From assembly GCA_964230805.1 (NCBI GenBank), contig CAXRIA010000026.1, positions 1 through 14,537 on the forward strand: 14,537 bases of DNA, written 5' to 3'. Both the position numbers and the translations under genes were made by a program. This DNA comes from Flavicella sp964230805. Lineage in GTDB: Bacteria > Bacteroidota > Bacteroidia > Flavobacteriales > Flavobacteriaceae. Positions within the stretch are counted from its first letter, which is position 1. Each line of letters begins with the position of its first letter. The notes below the pieces were generated by a model, which was not told the origin of the DNA, ran no database searches, and was given only the letters and a program-made list of their open reading frames with translations. This document shows, piece by piece, positions 7,006 through 13,392 of this stretch.

Positions 7006-7923
7006 ATGGGGCTTCAACTTACCATTCTTGGCTGTCACTCTGCCACACCGCGCAACAACGCCTATCCTACGGCACAGTTTTTAGAAATCAATGAACGTCA
7101 TTTTTTAATTGATTGTGGTGAGGGCACTCAGACCTTGCTTCGAAAAAACAAAATCCAATTTGCCAAAATAAGACATATTTTTATCTCCCATTTGCACGGA
7201 GATCACTTCTATGGACTCATCGGTTTGATTTCTACATTTGGATTGTTGAATCGAGAACATGACTTGCATATTTACGGTCCCAAAGGCATCAAAGAGATTA
7301 TTACGTTGCAATTAAAACTATGCAAATCATGGACCAAATTCCAACTTATTTTTCATGAATTAACGAGTAAGGAAAGTACCCTTGTATTTGAGGACAAAAA
7401 AGTACGGGTACGCACCATCCCGTTAGACCACCGTATTTATACCAACGGTTATTTATTCCAAGAAAAAGAAGGTCCGAGAAAATTGAATATAGAAACCATT
7501 CAATTGAACCCAGAGATACAAGTTTGTGATTACCATAATTTAAAAAAAGGAAAAAACTTCGTGGCTGCCAATGGCAAAGAAATACCCAATGAAAAACTAA
7601 CGTTTCCTCCCAAAAAAACGGTTTCTTATGCTTTTTGTAGTGACACTTCCTTCCTGCCGAGAATCGTTCCACTAATTCAAAAGGTGGATCTTTTGTATCA
7701 CGAAGCAACCTTTCTTGAAACAGAAAAAGACCTGGCTAAAAAAACCAAACACAGCACTGCCAAAGAAGCTGCAACCATTGCCAAAGAAGCGCAGGCTGGG
7801 CAACTTGTCATCGGGCATTACTCCAATCGCTATGCAAATCTCAAATCCTTCCAAATAGAGGCACAAGGTATTTTTCCGAACACACACCTCGCAGAAACAG
7901 GCAAAATATTTTCCATAGATTGA
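7006..7923 (+). CDS. rnz: Ribonuclease Z (tRNA 3' endonuclease)
   Basis: RNase Z cuts the 3' trailer from tRNA precursors, preparing them for CCA addition. The 305 residues are typical of the short bacterial form. The zinc-binding metallo-beta-lactamase motif is SHLHGDH (61-67: His62, His64, Asp66, His67), with further ligands at His142 (LDHR), Asp213 (FCSDTSF) and His271 (IGHYSNRY). HEATF (232-236) and HSTAKEAA (249-256) are family features. The flexible-arm (exosite) region lies near residues 150-200. The start MGLQLTILGCHSATPR is the conserved N-terminus. It is the last gene of the pyrR operon. Its 3' side has only a weak hairpin (AACC/GGTT near 7935-7953), so termination before rmuC is unclear. 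Confidence 0.96.
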   Translation: MGLQLTILGCHSATPRNNAYPTAQFLEINERHFLIDCGEGTQTLLRKNKIQFAKIRHIFISHLHGDHFYGLIGLISTFGLLNREHDLHIYGPKGIKEIITLQLKLCKSWTKFQLIFHELTSKESTLVFEDKKVRVRTIPLDHRIYTNGYLFQEKEGPRKLNIETIQLNPEIQVCDYHNLKKGKNFVAANGKEIPNEKLTFPPKKTVSYAFCSDTSFLPRIVPLIQKVDLLYHEATFLETEKDLAKKTKHSTAKEAATIAKEAQAGQLVIGHYSNRYANLKSFQIEAQGIFPNTHLAETGKIFSID

Positions 7924-7997
7924 AAATTCGTTTTAACCCGAAAAATAAGGTTTCTTCAAATATGTAAACCCACACCCCTTCCTTTCAAATATTCTTT

Positions 7998-8005
7998 TAA
8001 ATTTG
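7998..8005 (+). promoter_or_regulatory. -7 promoter element for rmuC
   Basis: TAAATTTG matches the Bacteroidota -7 consensus TAnnTTTG and ends 31 bases before the rmuC ATG. No convincing -33 TTG is seen. It lies in the 113-base gap after rnz, suggesting rmuC is transcribed separately. Confidence 0.5.
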
Positions 8006-8036
8006 TAAAGACGCTAACTTTTTACTCAACACCCAT

Positions 8037-9365
8037 ATGACAAATTTTATTCTTCTTTTTTTAGCCTGCACCCTTTGTATAGTGGGCGGTTTTTTCATTG
8101 GCAAAATAATTTCAAAGCTCCGATCAGAAAAAGAGCAAATAGGAATGAAAGAAAAAAACAACAATTTGTTGGCTCTTTTACAGGAAACCAAGGAAAAAAA
8201 TGAGGCATTACAAAATTCAAAAGAGGCAGAAATAGAAAAACTGAGAGACGAAAACAAACAACTCAACATTGACATCACACAAGTAAATGCAGCACTTCAA
8301 AACAGTGAAAAAGCACTCCGAGACAACAAAAAAGAAGTCGAACAACTGCAGGAAAAATTTAGCAAAGAATTTGAAAATTTAGCCAATAAAATTTTGGATG
8401 AAAAATCGAAAAAATTCAAGGAACAGAACAAAGAGAGCATTCATGAAATCTTAAACCCCTTGAAAGAAAAAATCCAAAATTTTGAAAAAAAAGTAGAGGA
8501 CACCAACAAAGAAAGTATTGGAAGACATTCAGCTCTCAACGAACAAATAAAAGGCCTCAAAGAAATCAATTCTAAAATGAGTCAAGAAGCCGTTAACCTA
8601 ACAAAAGCTTTGAAAGGCGATAGTAAGGTCCAAGGAGACTGGGGAGAAACGCAACTTGAAGTAATTTTAGAAAAAGCGAAACTCAGCAAAGAAATTCACT
8701 ACACCACCCAAGGCGGATTTCGTGATGATGAAGGCAAACTGAAAAAACCTGATTTTGTGGTCAATCTTCCAGACAACAGGCATCTGATCATTGATTCAAA
8801 AGTGTCTTTGACCAACTACGAAGCCTTTCACAGTGCAGAAACCGAAAACGAAAAAGAGCTTCATTTGACCAAGCATATCGACAGCATAAAAAAACACATC
8901 AAAGAATTGAGTGAAAAAAAATATGCGGAACTCTATGAAATAAACGCTCCGGACTACGTGATCATGTTTGTACCTATAGAACCCGCGTTGATGTTGGCTT
9001 TGACAAAAAACAACAATTTATACCTCGACGCACTTGATAGAAATATCGTATTGGTTTCTACCTCCACACTTTTGGCAACGCTAAGTACAGTATCGTCCAT
9101 GTGGCGCCAAGAAAATCAAAAAAAGAATATATTAGAAATCGCAAGTCAGGCTGGAAAATTGTACGATCAATTTGTGAACCTCACAGATGATTTGATCAAA
9201 GTAGGAAACCAACTTAAGACGGTACAAGGATCCTATGACTCCTCCATGAAAAAACTTACAGGAAGAGGAAATCTTATCAAAAAAGTTGAAAACATCAAAA
9301 AGCTAGGAGTAAAAACCAACAAAGACTTTAACCAAAACCTTCTTGATAGGGCCATTGAAGAATAA
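8037..9365 (+). CDS. rmuC: RmuC family DNA recombination protein
   Basis: RmuC limits recombination at inverted repeats and is predicted to be a nuclease of the PD-(D/E)xK type. The 442 residues have an N-terminal membrane anchor (about 4-25), a long charged coiled coil (about 28-180) and the RmuC domain. Key residues visible are QGDWGE (199-204) with its conserved Glu, PDFVVNLPD (238-246) and the catalytic-core IIDSKVSL (251-258: Asp253, Lys255), then APDYVIMFVPIEPAL (304-318). The architecture is complete. ATG 8037 is right after a short AT-rich leader with a -7 box. It is convergent with typA and shares the terminator at 9416-9453. Confidence 0.94.
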   Translation: MTNFILLFLACTLCIVGGFFIGKIISKLRSEKEQIGMKEKNNNLLALLQETKEKNEALQNSKEAEIEKLRDENKQLNIDITQVNAALQNSEKALRDNKKEVEQLQEKFSKEFENLANKILDEKSKKFKEQNKESIHEILNPLKEKIQNFEKKVEDTNKESIGRHSALNEQIKGLKEINSKMSQEAVNLTKALKGDSKVQGDWGETQLEVILEKAKLSKEIHYTTQGGFRDDEGKLKKPDFVVNLPDNRHLIIDSKVSLTNYEAFHSAETENEKELHLTKHIDSIKKHIKELSEKKYAELYEINAPDYVIMFVPIEPALMLALTKNNNLYLDALDRNIVLVSTSTLLATLSTVSSMWRQENQKKNILEIASQAGKLYDQFVNLTDDLIKVGNQLKTVQGSYDSSMKKLTGRGNLIKKVENIKKLGVKTNKDFNQNLLDRAIEE

Positions 9366-9415
9366 ACATCTTTCATCGTAATGATTGACATGCTATGTGA
9401 ATCGATATTCAAACA

Positions 9416-9453
9416 AAAAAACCCGTTTTCAAAAATTTGAAAACGGGTTTTTT
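9416..9453. terminator. Bidirectional rho-independent terminator between rmuC and typA
   Basis: A perfect 18-base stem around a 2-base loop: a run of A, then CCCGTTTTCAAA, loop AA, TTTGAAAACGGG, then a run of T. The A-run and T-run flanks give a U-tract in both directions, so it can stop both rmuC (plus strand, ending 9365) and typA (minus strand, ending 9470). Confidence 0.92.
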
Positions 9454-9469
9454 ATTGGTGCTTCGTATC

Positions 9470-11236
9470 CTATCGAAAATTTATTTTTCGCATACGCAAA
9501 TTTTCAGGAGTAATTTCTAAATACTCATCTTCTCGAATGTATTCCATACATTCTTCCAAAGAAAAATCAATTTTTGGAGCAATTTTCACCGCATCGTCAT
9601 TTCCAGAAGAACGAACGTTTGATAGTTTTTTCCCTTTGATAAGGTTGACTCCCATATCATCCGATTTGCTGTTCTCTCCAACAACTTGACCTTTGTAAAT
9701 ATCTTGATTTGGATCGATAAAAAAGCGACCTCTATCTTGCAAACGATCAATCGCATAGGCGGTTGCTTTCCCTGTTTCTGAAGAAACAATGGCTCCTTTC
9801 AATTCCTCTGTAAACTCTCCTTTGTAGGGTGCGTACTCACTAAAACGGTGATTGACAATGGCTTGTCCAGCTGTAGCCGTTAATATTTTATTACGCAATC
9901 CTATCAATCCTCTCGAAGGAATTGAAAATTCCAAATGTTGCAAATCGCCTTTGGGTTCCATTACCATCAAATCTCCCTTTCGCAACGACACCAAATTCAC
10001 TGCTTTTGAGGCAACCTCCTCAGGAACATCGATGGACAAGGTTTCGTAGGGTTCACATTTTTGGCCATCAATTTCTTTAAAAATCACCTGCGGACGTCCT
10101 ACCTGCAATTCATACCCCTCTCGACGCATGGTTTCAATCAATACGGACAAATGCAAAACACCGCGACCAAACACATTGAATTTATCTTCAGAATCGGTAG
10201 TCTCTACCTTTAAGGCTAAGTTTTTTTCCAACTCTTTGAACAAACGATCTCGCAAATGACGCGAGGTTACAAATTTCCCTTCTTTCCCAAAAAATGGAGA
10301 ATTGTTAATCGTAAACAACATACTCATGGTAGGCTGATCTACTTCAATTCTAGGCAACTCCTCGGGATTCTCAATATCTGAAATCGTATCTCCAATCTCA
10401 AAATCTTCGACACCTGTAATGGCACAAATATCGCCGCAACGCACTTTGTCTACTTGGGCCTTCCCCATGCCTTCAAAAACATGCAATTCTTTGATTCGTA
10501 CTTTTTTCTGTACGCCACCTGCCTTGCACAACATATAATCTTTTCCTGCTTCTAAATCACCTCTAAAAACACGTCCAATGGCAATTCGTCCGGTAAAAGA
10601 AGAAAAGTCCAACGAAGTGATTTGCATTTGAGGAGATCCCTCGTTGTACGGTGTTTCCGGAATCGATTCCAATACAGCATCCAATAAAGGAACAATATCT
10701 GTCGTTTCGTTTTTCCAATCGGTACTCATCCAATTGTTCTTTGCAGAACCGTAAATGGTCGTAAAATCAAGCTGTTCTTCCGTTGCCTCTAGTGCAAACA
10801 TCAAGTCGAAAACTTTTTCATGTACAAGATCGGGCGTACAATTTTCTTTGTCTACTTTATTCACCACAACAATCGGAGTCAATCCCAATTCGATCGCTTT
10901 CCCCAATACAAATCGGGTTTGCGGCATGGGACCTTCAAACGCATCCACCAACAATAAAACCCCATCTGCCATCTTTAGAACACGTTCTACTTCACCCCCA
11001 AAATCGGCATGGCCAGGCGTATCAATCACATTGATCTTAGTCCCCTTGTACTGCACAGAAACATTTTTAGAAAGAATTGTAATTCCTCTTTCACGTTCCA
11101 AATCATTGTTGTCTAACAAAAGATCGGTTCTTTCTTTTCTTTCGTCCAGAACTTTTGCCTGGTCGATGATTTTATCTACCAAGGTTGTCTTACCGTGGTC
11201 AACGTGTGCTATGATAGCGATGTTTCTAATTTGCAT
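9470..11236 (-). CDS. typA: BipA/TypA ribosome-binding GTPase
   Basis: BipA is a translational GTPase related to EF-G that binds the ribosome and supports 50S assembly and growth under stress or cold. The 588 residues are close to the usual ~600. G-domain motifs are AHVDHGKTT (10-18), the RGITI switch region (near 50), DTPGHADF (near 73) and NKVD (near 127). They are followed by the domain II beta barrel, EF-G-like domains III/V (including LIETMRREGYELQVGRPQV) and the BipA-specific C-terminal domain with SRGLIGLR and NVRSSGNDD segments. ATG 11236 is preceded by a TATTTTTG promoter element 18 bases upstream, without Shine-Dalgarno. It appears monocistronic, bounded by the terminator at 9416-9453. 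Confidence 0.97.
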   Translation of the reverse strand: MQIRNIAIIAHVDHGKTTLVDKIIDQAKVLDERKERTDLLLDNNDLERERGITILSKNVSVQYKGTKINVIDTPGHADFGGEVERVLKMADGVLLLVDAFEGPMPQTRFVLGKAIELGLTPIVVVNKVDKENCTPDLVHEKVFDLMFALEATEEQLDFTTIYGSAKNNWMSTDWKNETTDIVPLLDAVLESIPETPYNEGSPQMQITSLDFSSFTGRIAIGRVFRGDLEAGKDYMLCKAGGVQKKVRIKELHVFEGMGKAQVDKVRCGDICAITGVEDFEIGDTISDIENPEELPRIEVDQPTMSMLFTINNSPFFGKEGKFVTSRHLRDRLFKELEKNLALKVETTDSEDKFNVFGRGVLHLSVLIETMRREGYELQVGRPQVIFKEIDGQKCEPYETLSIDVPEEVASKAVNLVSLRKGDLMVMEPKGDLQHLEFSIPSRGLIGLRNKILTATAGQAIVNHRFSEYAPYKGEFTEELKGAIVSSETGKATAYAIDRLQDRGRFFIDPNQDIYKGQVVGENSKSDDMGVNLIKGKKLSNVRSSGNDDAVKIAPKIDFSLEECMEYIREDEYLEITPENLRMRKINFR

Positions 11237-11254
11237 ACAAAAAATTTAAGGTTG

Positions 11255-11262
11255 CAAAAATA
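11255..11262 (-). promoter_or_regulatory. -7 promoter element for typA
   Basis: On the minus strand this reads TATTTTTG, matching TAnnTTTG, 18 bases before the typA ATG. It lies in the 76-base gap after the upstream hypothetical gene. A weak CTTTTT/AAAAAG dyad lies just upstream. Confidence 0.5.
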
Positions 11263-11312
11263 CTATTTTCTTTTTGAAAAAAGCTTCTCATGCAACAATT
11301 AAACCAAGGCAT

Positions 11313-11834
11313 TTAGTTTTTTCCAAAAAAATACAACGGATTTATTTTTTCTAAGGGCAATTTTCGACCATATTCTATGCCAATTTTTGGATTTATTTCC
11401 TCCGTCCAATTGCCCGTAATAATCTCATTTGTCAAAAATTCATAGGCCACGACTCCATTGTACTCTATGCCTTCAGAGCAATACCTAAAATTGAGCACCA
11501 AGACACGGTCGTGTAAAAAACCATAACCGCGATGCACCTCTGTTCCTTCCATCAGCCAAGTTGCCCGTATTTGGTTTTCTTCTAAATCTAAGGACAATAA
11601 ACCCACATAACCGTTGGTATCTTGCATTGAATTTTTACCGACAATATGATAATTCCCTACAATTCCAGCCCGGGTGATTGGTTTCTCTAACTGTTGCTGC
11701 GTGAGATTGGCGAACTTATTTTTTCGTTCCATGAGCTCTTCTTCCAGAGAAATTGCTTCTTTTTTATCCAAAGAAATTCGCTTCTCCAATATTTTTATGG
11801 ACAAGACTTTATTTTCATTTAATTTTCTGTTCAT
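11313..11834 (-). CDS. Conserved-looking hypothetical protein, coiled-coil plus beta-rich domain
   Basis: This is a 173-residue soluble protein that I do not recognise with certainty. Residues 1-52 are charged and helical (KRISLDKKEAISLEEELMER), probably a short coiled coil. Residues 56-160 look like a chain of beta strands with repeated glycine/aromatic turns: GIVGNYHIVGKN, GYVGLLSLDLEENQIRATW, HRGYGFLHDRVLVLNFRY, GVVAYEFLTNEIITGNWTEE. This G-x-Y ... A-x-W ... VV-x-YE ... G-x-W pattern resembles small lipocalin-like/fibronectin-binding-like beta domains seen in other bacterial hypotheticals (resemblance by eye). There is no signal peptide. Its ATG overlaps the metallophosphoesterase stop as ATGA, indicating translational coupling and a likely shared job. 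Confidence 0.75.
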   Translation of the reverse strand: MNRKLNENKVLSIKILEKRISLDKKEAISLEEELMERKNKFANLTQQQLEKPITRAGIVGNYHIVGKNSMQDTNGYVGLLSLDLEENQIRATWLMEGTEVHRGYGFLHDRVLVLNFRYCSEGIEYNGVVAYEFLTNEIITGNWTEEINPKIGIEYGRKLPLEKINPLYFFGKN

Positions 11835-13126
11835 GTATTTGCTTCTTCACTTGTGAGTTCGATCACCGTAATTTCAGGCCACATACCAACACGCCCTGGA
11901 AACCCTAAAAATCCAAAACCGCGATTGACATATAAATATTGTGATGCCTCTTGATACAAACCTGACCATCTCGGATATTTGTACTTGACAGGGCTCCATT
12001 TCAGCCATGGAATATCGACTCCAAATTGCATCCCATGGGTATGACCTGAGAGTGTCAAATCTACATGGGTTGCATGCGGAATTGTTTTCAAATCCCAATG
12101 CGAAGGATCGTGTGATAGTAAAATCTTAAATTCTTCTTTATCGACTCCTTCAAGCGCTTTATCCAAGTCGCCATGCTTGACAAAAGAATTTCCCCAATTT
12201 TCTACTCCAATTACCGCAATTTGGTCTCCATTTTTCTTTAAGATCCGATGTTCGTTTTTCAGCAAATCAAAACCCATTTCTTTTTGATGCTTTTCCAAAA
12301 GCTCAAAATTTTCTTGTTTTGCCTTCTTTGATGACCATTTTTTGTAATCTCCATAATCGTGATTTCCCAGAACAGCGTATATTTCTGAATCAATTTGTTT
12401 AAACACCGCTTTGTAGGGCTCAATTTCTCTGGAATCACTATTGACGAGATCGCCTGTAAAAAAGACCACATCGGCCTTTTGCGCATTGATCAAATCCACC
12501 CCTCGCTTCACATCTTCCACACTGTCAAAACTCCCTGCATGAATGTCTGAAATTTGCACAAGACGAAAGCCTTCAAATGCCTTCGGAAGATTTGGAAATT
12601 TTAGCTGTACGTTTTTCACCTTGTAATTGTACTTTCCCTTGGTGATCCCATACAACATGGATGCAAACGGAATACTCGCCACTCCCAAGCCAAGATTGAC
12701 CAAAAATTTCCGTCTATTTTCCAAATCAATATCGCTCGAATTTGTGGTAAAAAAATCATACAAATACTGGATCCCAAATTTTAAAAAGCGAAGTGCGTCA
12801 TCGAATAGTAAGAAAGAGACAACTATTAATTTGAAAACGATAAAAGAAAAACCAAAACCGATCCATAAATTGTGCACCAAAGTAGCATTCAACGTTCGGG
12901 ATGAAAAATGCTTGACCAAAACATAAAAACCTATGTGCGCCAGTAAAGCAAGGAATACATAGACAATTGTTGCCCAATATTGGGTATTATTTTTTGAAAA
13001 AACAGACCGAAGCCCGAAGAGAACGTAAGCATCTAACAAAACAAGAATTCCAACGAAAACAAAAAACCGAAAACCCATAAACAAAGATTGAAAATACAAA
13101 AAAACGGAATCTTTTATAGAAAACAT
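11831..13126 (-). CDS. Membrane-anchored calcineurin-like metallophosphoesterase
   Basis: The 431-residue frame has three hydrophobic segments (about 17-38, 50-73, 84-108), a fourth at about 141-160 just after an NRRKFL twin-arginine-like motif (137-142), and a C-terminal metallophosphoesterase domain. Metal-ligand motifs are QISDIHAGS (191-199: Asp194, His196), FTGDLV (223-228: Asp226), LGNHDY (253-258), LLSHDPSHW (336-344) and LSGHTHGMQFG (359-369). The family hydrolyses phosphodiester or phosphomonoester bonds, in YkuE/LpxH-related members often on lipids or cell-wall intermediates; the substrate here is unknown. Arginines before the fourth segment suggest the catalytic domain faces the periplasm. 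The start is uncertain: ATG 13126 is only two bases after a -7 box, and ATG 13078 (MGFRFFVFVG) may be the true start. Confidence 0.88.
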   Translation of the reverse strand: MFSIKDSVFLYFQSLFMGFRFFVFVGILVLLDAYVLFGLRSVFSKNNTQYWATIVYVFLALLAHIGFYVLVKHFSSRTLNATLVHNLWIGFGFSFIVFKLIVVSFLLFDDALRFLKFGIQYLYDFFTTNSSDIDLENRRKFLVNLGLGVASIPFASMLYGITKGKYNYKVKNVQLKFPNLPKAFEGFRLVQISDIHAGSFDSVEDVKRGVDLINAQKADVVFFTGDLVNSDSREIEPYKAVFKQIDSEIYAVLGNHDYGDYKKWSSKKAKQENFELLEKHQKEMGFDLLKNEHRILKKNGDQIAVIGVENWGNSFVKHGDLDKALEGVDKEEFKILLSHDPSHWDLKTIPHATHVDLTLSGHTHGMQFGVDIPWLKWSPVKYKYPRWSGLYQEASQYLYVNRGFGFLGFPGRVGMWPEITVIELTSEEANT

Positions 13127-13128
13127 GG

Positions 13129-13136
13129 CAAATCTA
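13129..13136 (-). promoter_or_regulatory. -7 promoter element for the metallophosphoesterase gene
   Basis: The minus strand reads TAGATTTG, matching TAnnTTTG, and ends two bases before ATG 13126. Transcription would start at or inside that ATG, so translation would be leaderless or begin at ATG 13078. No -33 TTG is seen; that region is occupied by the nested inverted repeat. Confidence 0.4.
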
Positions 13137-13138
13137 CG

Positions 13139-13190
13139 AAATAAATAGTGGCATGTCCTTGGTCATTTTAAAAGGACGACGTATTTATTT
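13139..13190. repeat. Nested inverted repeat upstream of the metallophosphoesterase promoter
   Basis: The outer arms AAATAAATA (13139-13147) and TATTTATTT (13182-13190) are perfectly complementary over 9 bases. Inside them GTCCTT (13155-13160) and AAGGAC (13172-13177) form a second perfect 6-base pair of arms, with unpaired segments between. The structure adjoins the -7 box at 13129-13136 and covers the -33 region. It could be an operator or a DNA/RNA hairpin; the function is not known. Confidence 0.55.
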
Positions 13191-13245
13191 GTAAGCGCCC
13201 GTGTTCCAAGACTTATAAATTACAGGAACAAAAAATAATGTGTGA

Positions 13246-13271
13246 AATATATTGCGTAATAACAATATATT
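13246..13271. repeat. 9-base inverted repeat in the intergenic spacer
   Basis: AATATATTG (13246-13254) and CAATATATT (13263-13271) are perfectly complementary around an 8-base spacer. The arms are AT-rich and there is no T-run in keeping with a terminator. It lies in the 266-base spacer 13127-13392, where I find no gene; the spacer otherwise holds the nested repeat, a promoter box and the terminator at its right end. Confidence 0.45.
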
Positions 13272-13337
13272 CATCGCTAAGATTCGTTCAAAAAAGTGAC
13301 GCTAGATTTGAAAAGCTCGGGTATTGTCAATAAAAAA

Positions 13338-13371
13338 GAAGCTGTCTGAAAAGAGATTTTCAGACAGCTTC
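13338..13371 (-). terminator. Rho-independent terminator of the secreted-protein gene
   Basis: GAAGCTGTCTGAAAA and its exact complement TTTTCAGACAGCTTC form a 15-base perfect stem around a 4-base loop. On the minus strand it is followed by TTTTTTA, a proper U-tract, and it lies 21 bases after the stop of the gene ending at 13393. Confidence 0.92.
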
Positions 13372-13392
13372 GATAAACGTTATTTTTAAAAC

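Noticed and set aside
7935..7953. Possible terminator after rnz (AACC/GGTT)
   Set aside because: Four to five base pairs and no T-run; not strong enough to call.
7955..7992. Direct repeat TTCAAATAT (7955-7963 and 7984-7992) before rmuC
   Set aside because: Nine AT-rich bases occurring twice is near chance in this spacer; no regulator is implied.
10755..11249. 164-residue plus-strand frame opposite typA
   Set aside because: Ser/Thr-rich antisense shadow of the BipA GTPase domain with no promoter or family match.
11251..11296. GTTGCA...TGCAAC with inner CTTTTT/AAAAAG dyad upstream of typA
   Set aside because: Short AT-rich arms with a wide gap; too weak to call a terminator or operator.
13303..13310. 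Plus-strand TAGATTTG resembling a -7 box in the spacer
   Set aside because: It would drive transcription into the terminator hairpin and antisense to the secreted-protein gene; no -33 box or gene follows, so chance is likely.
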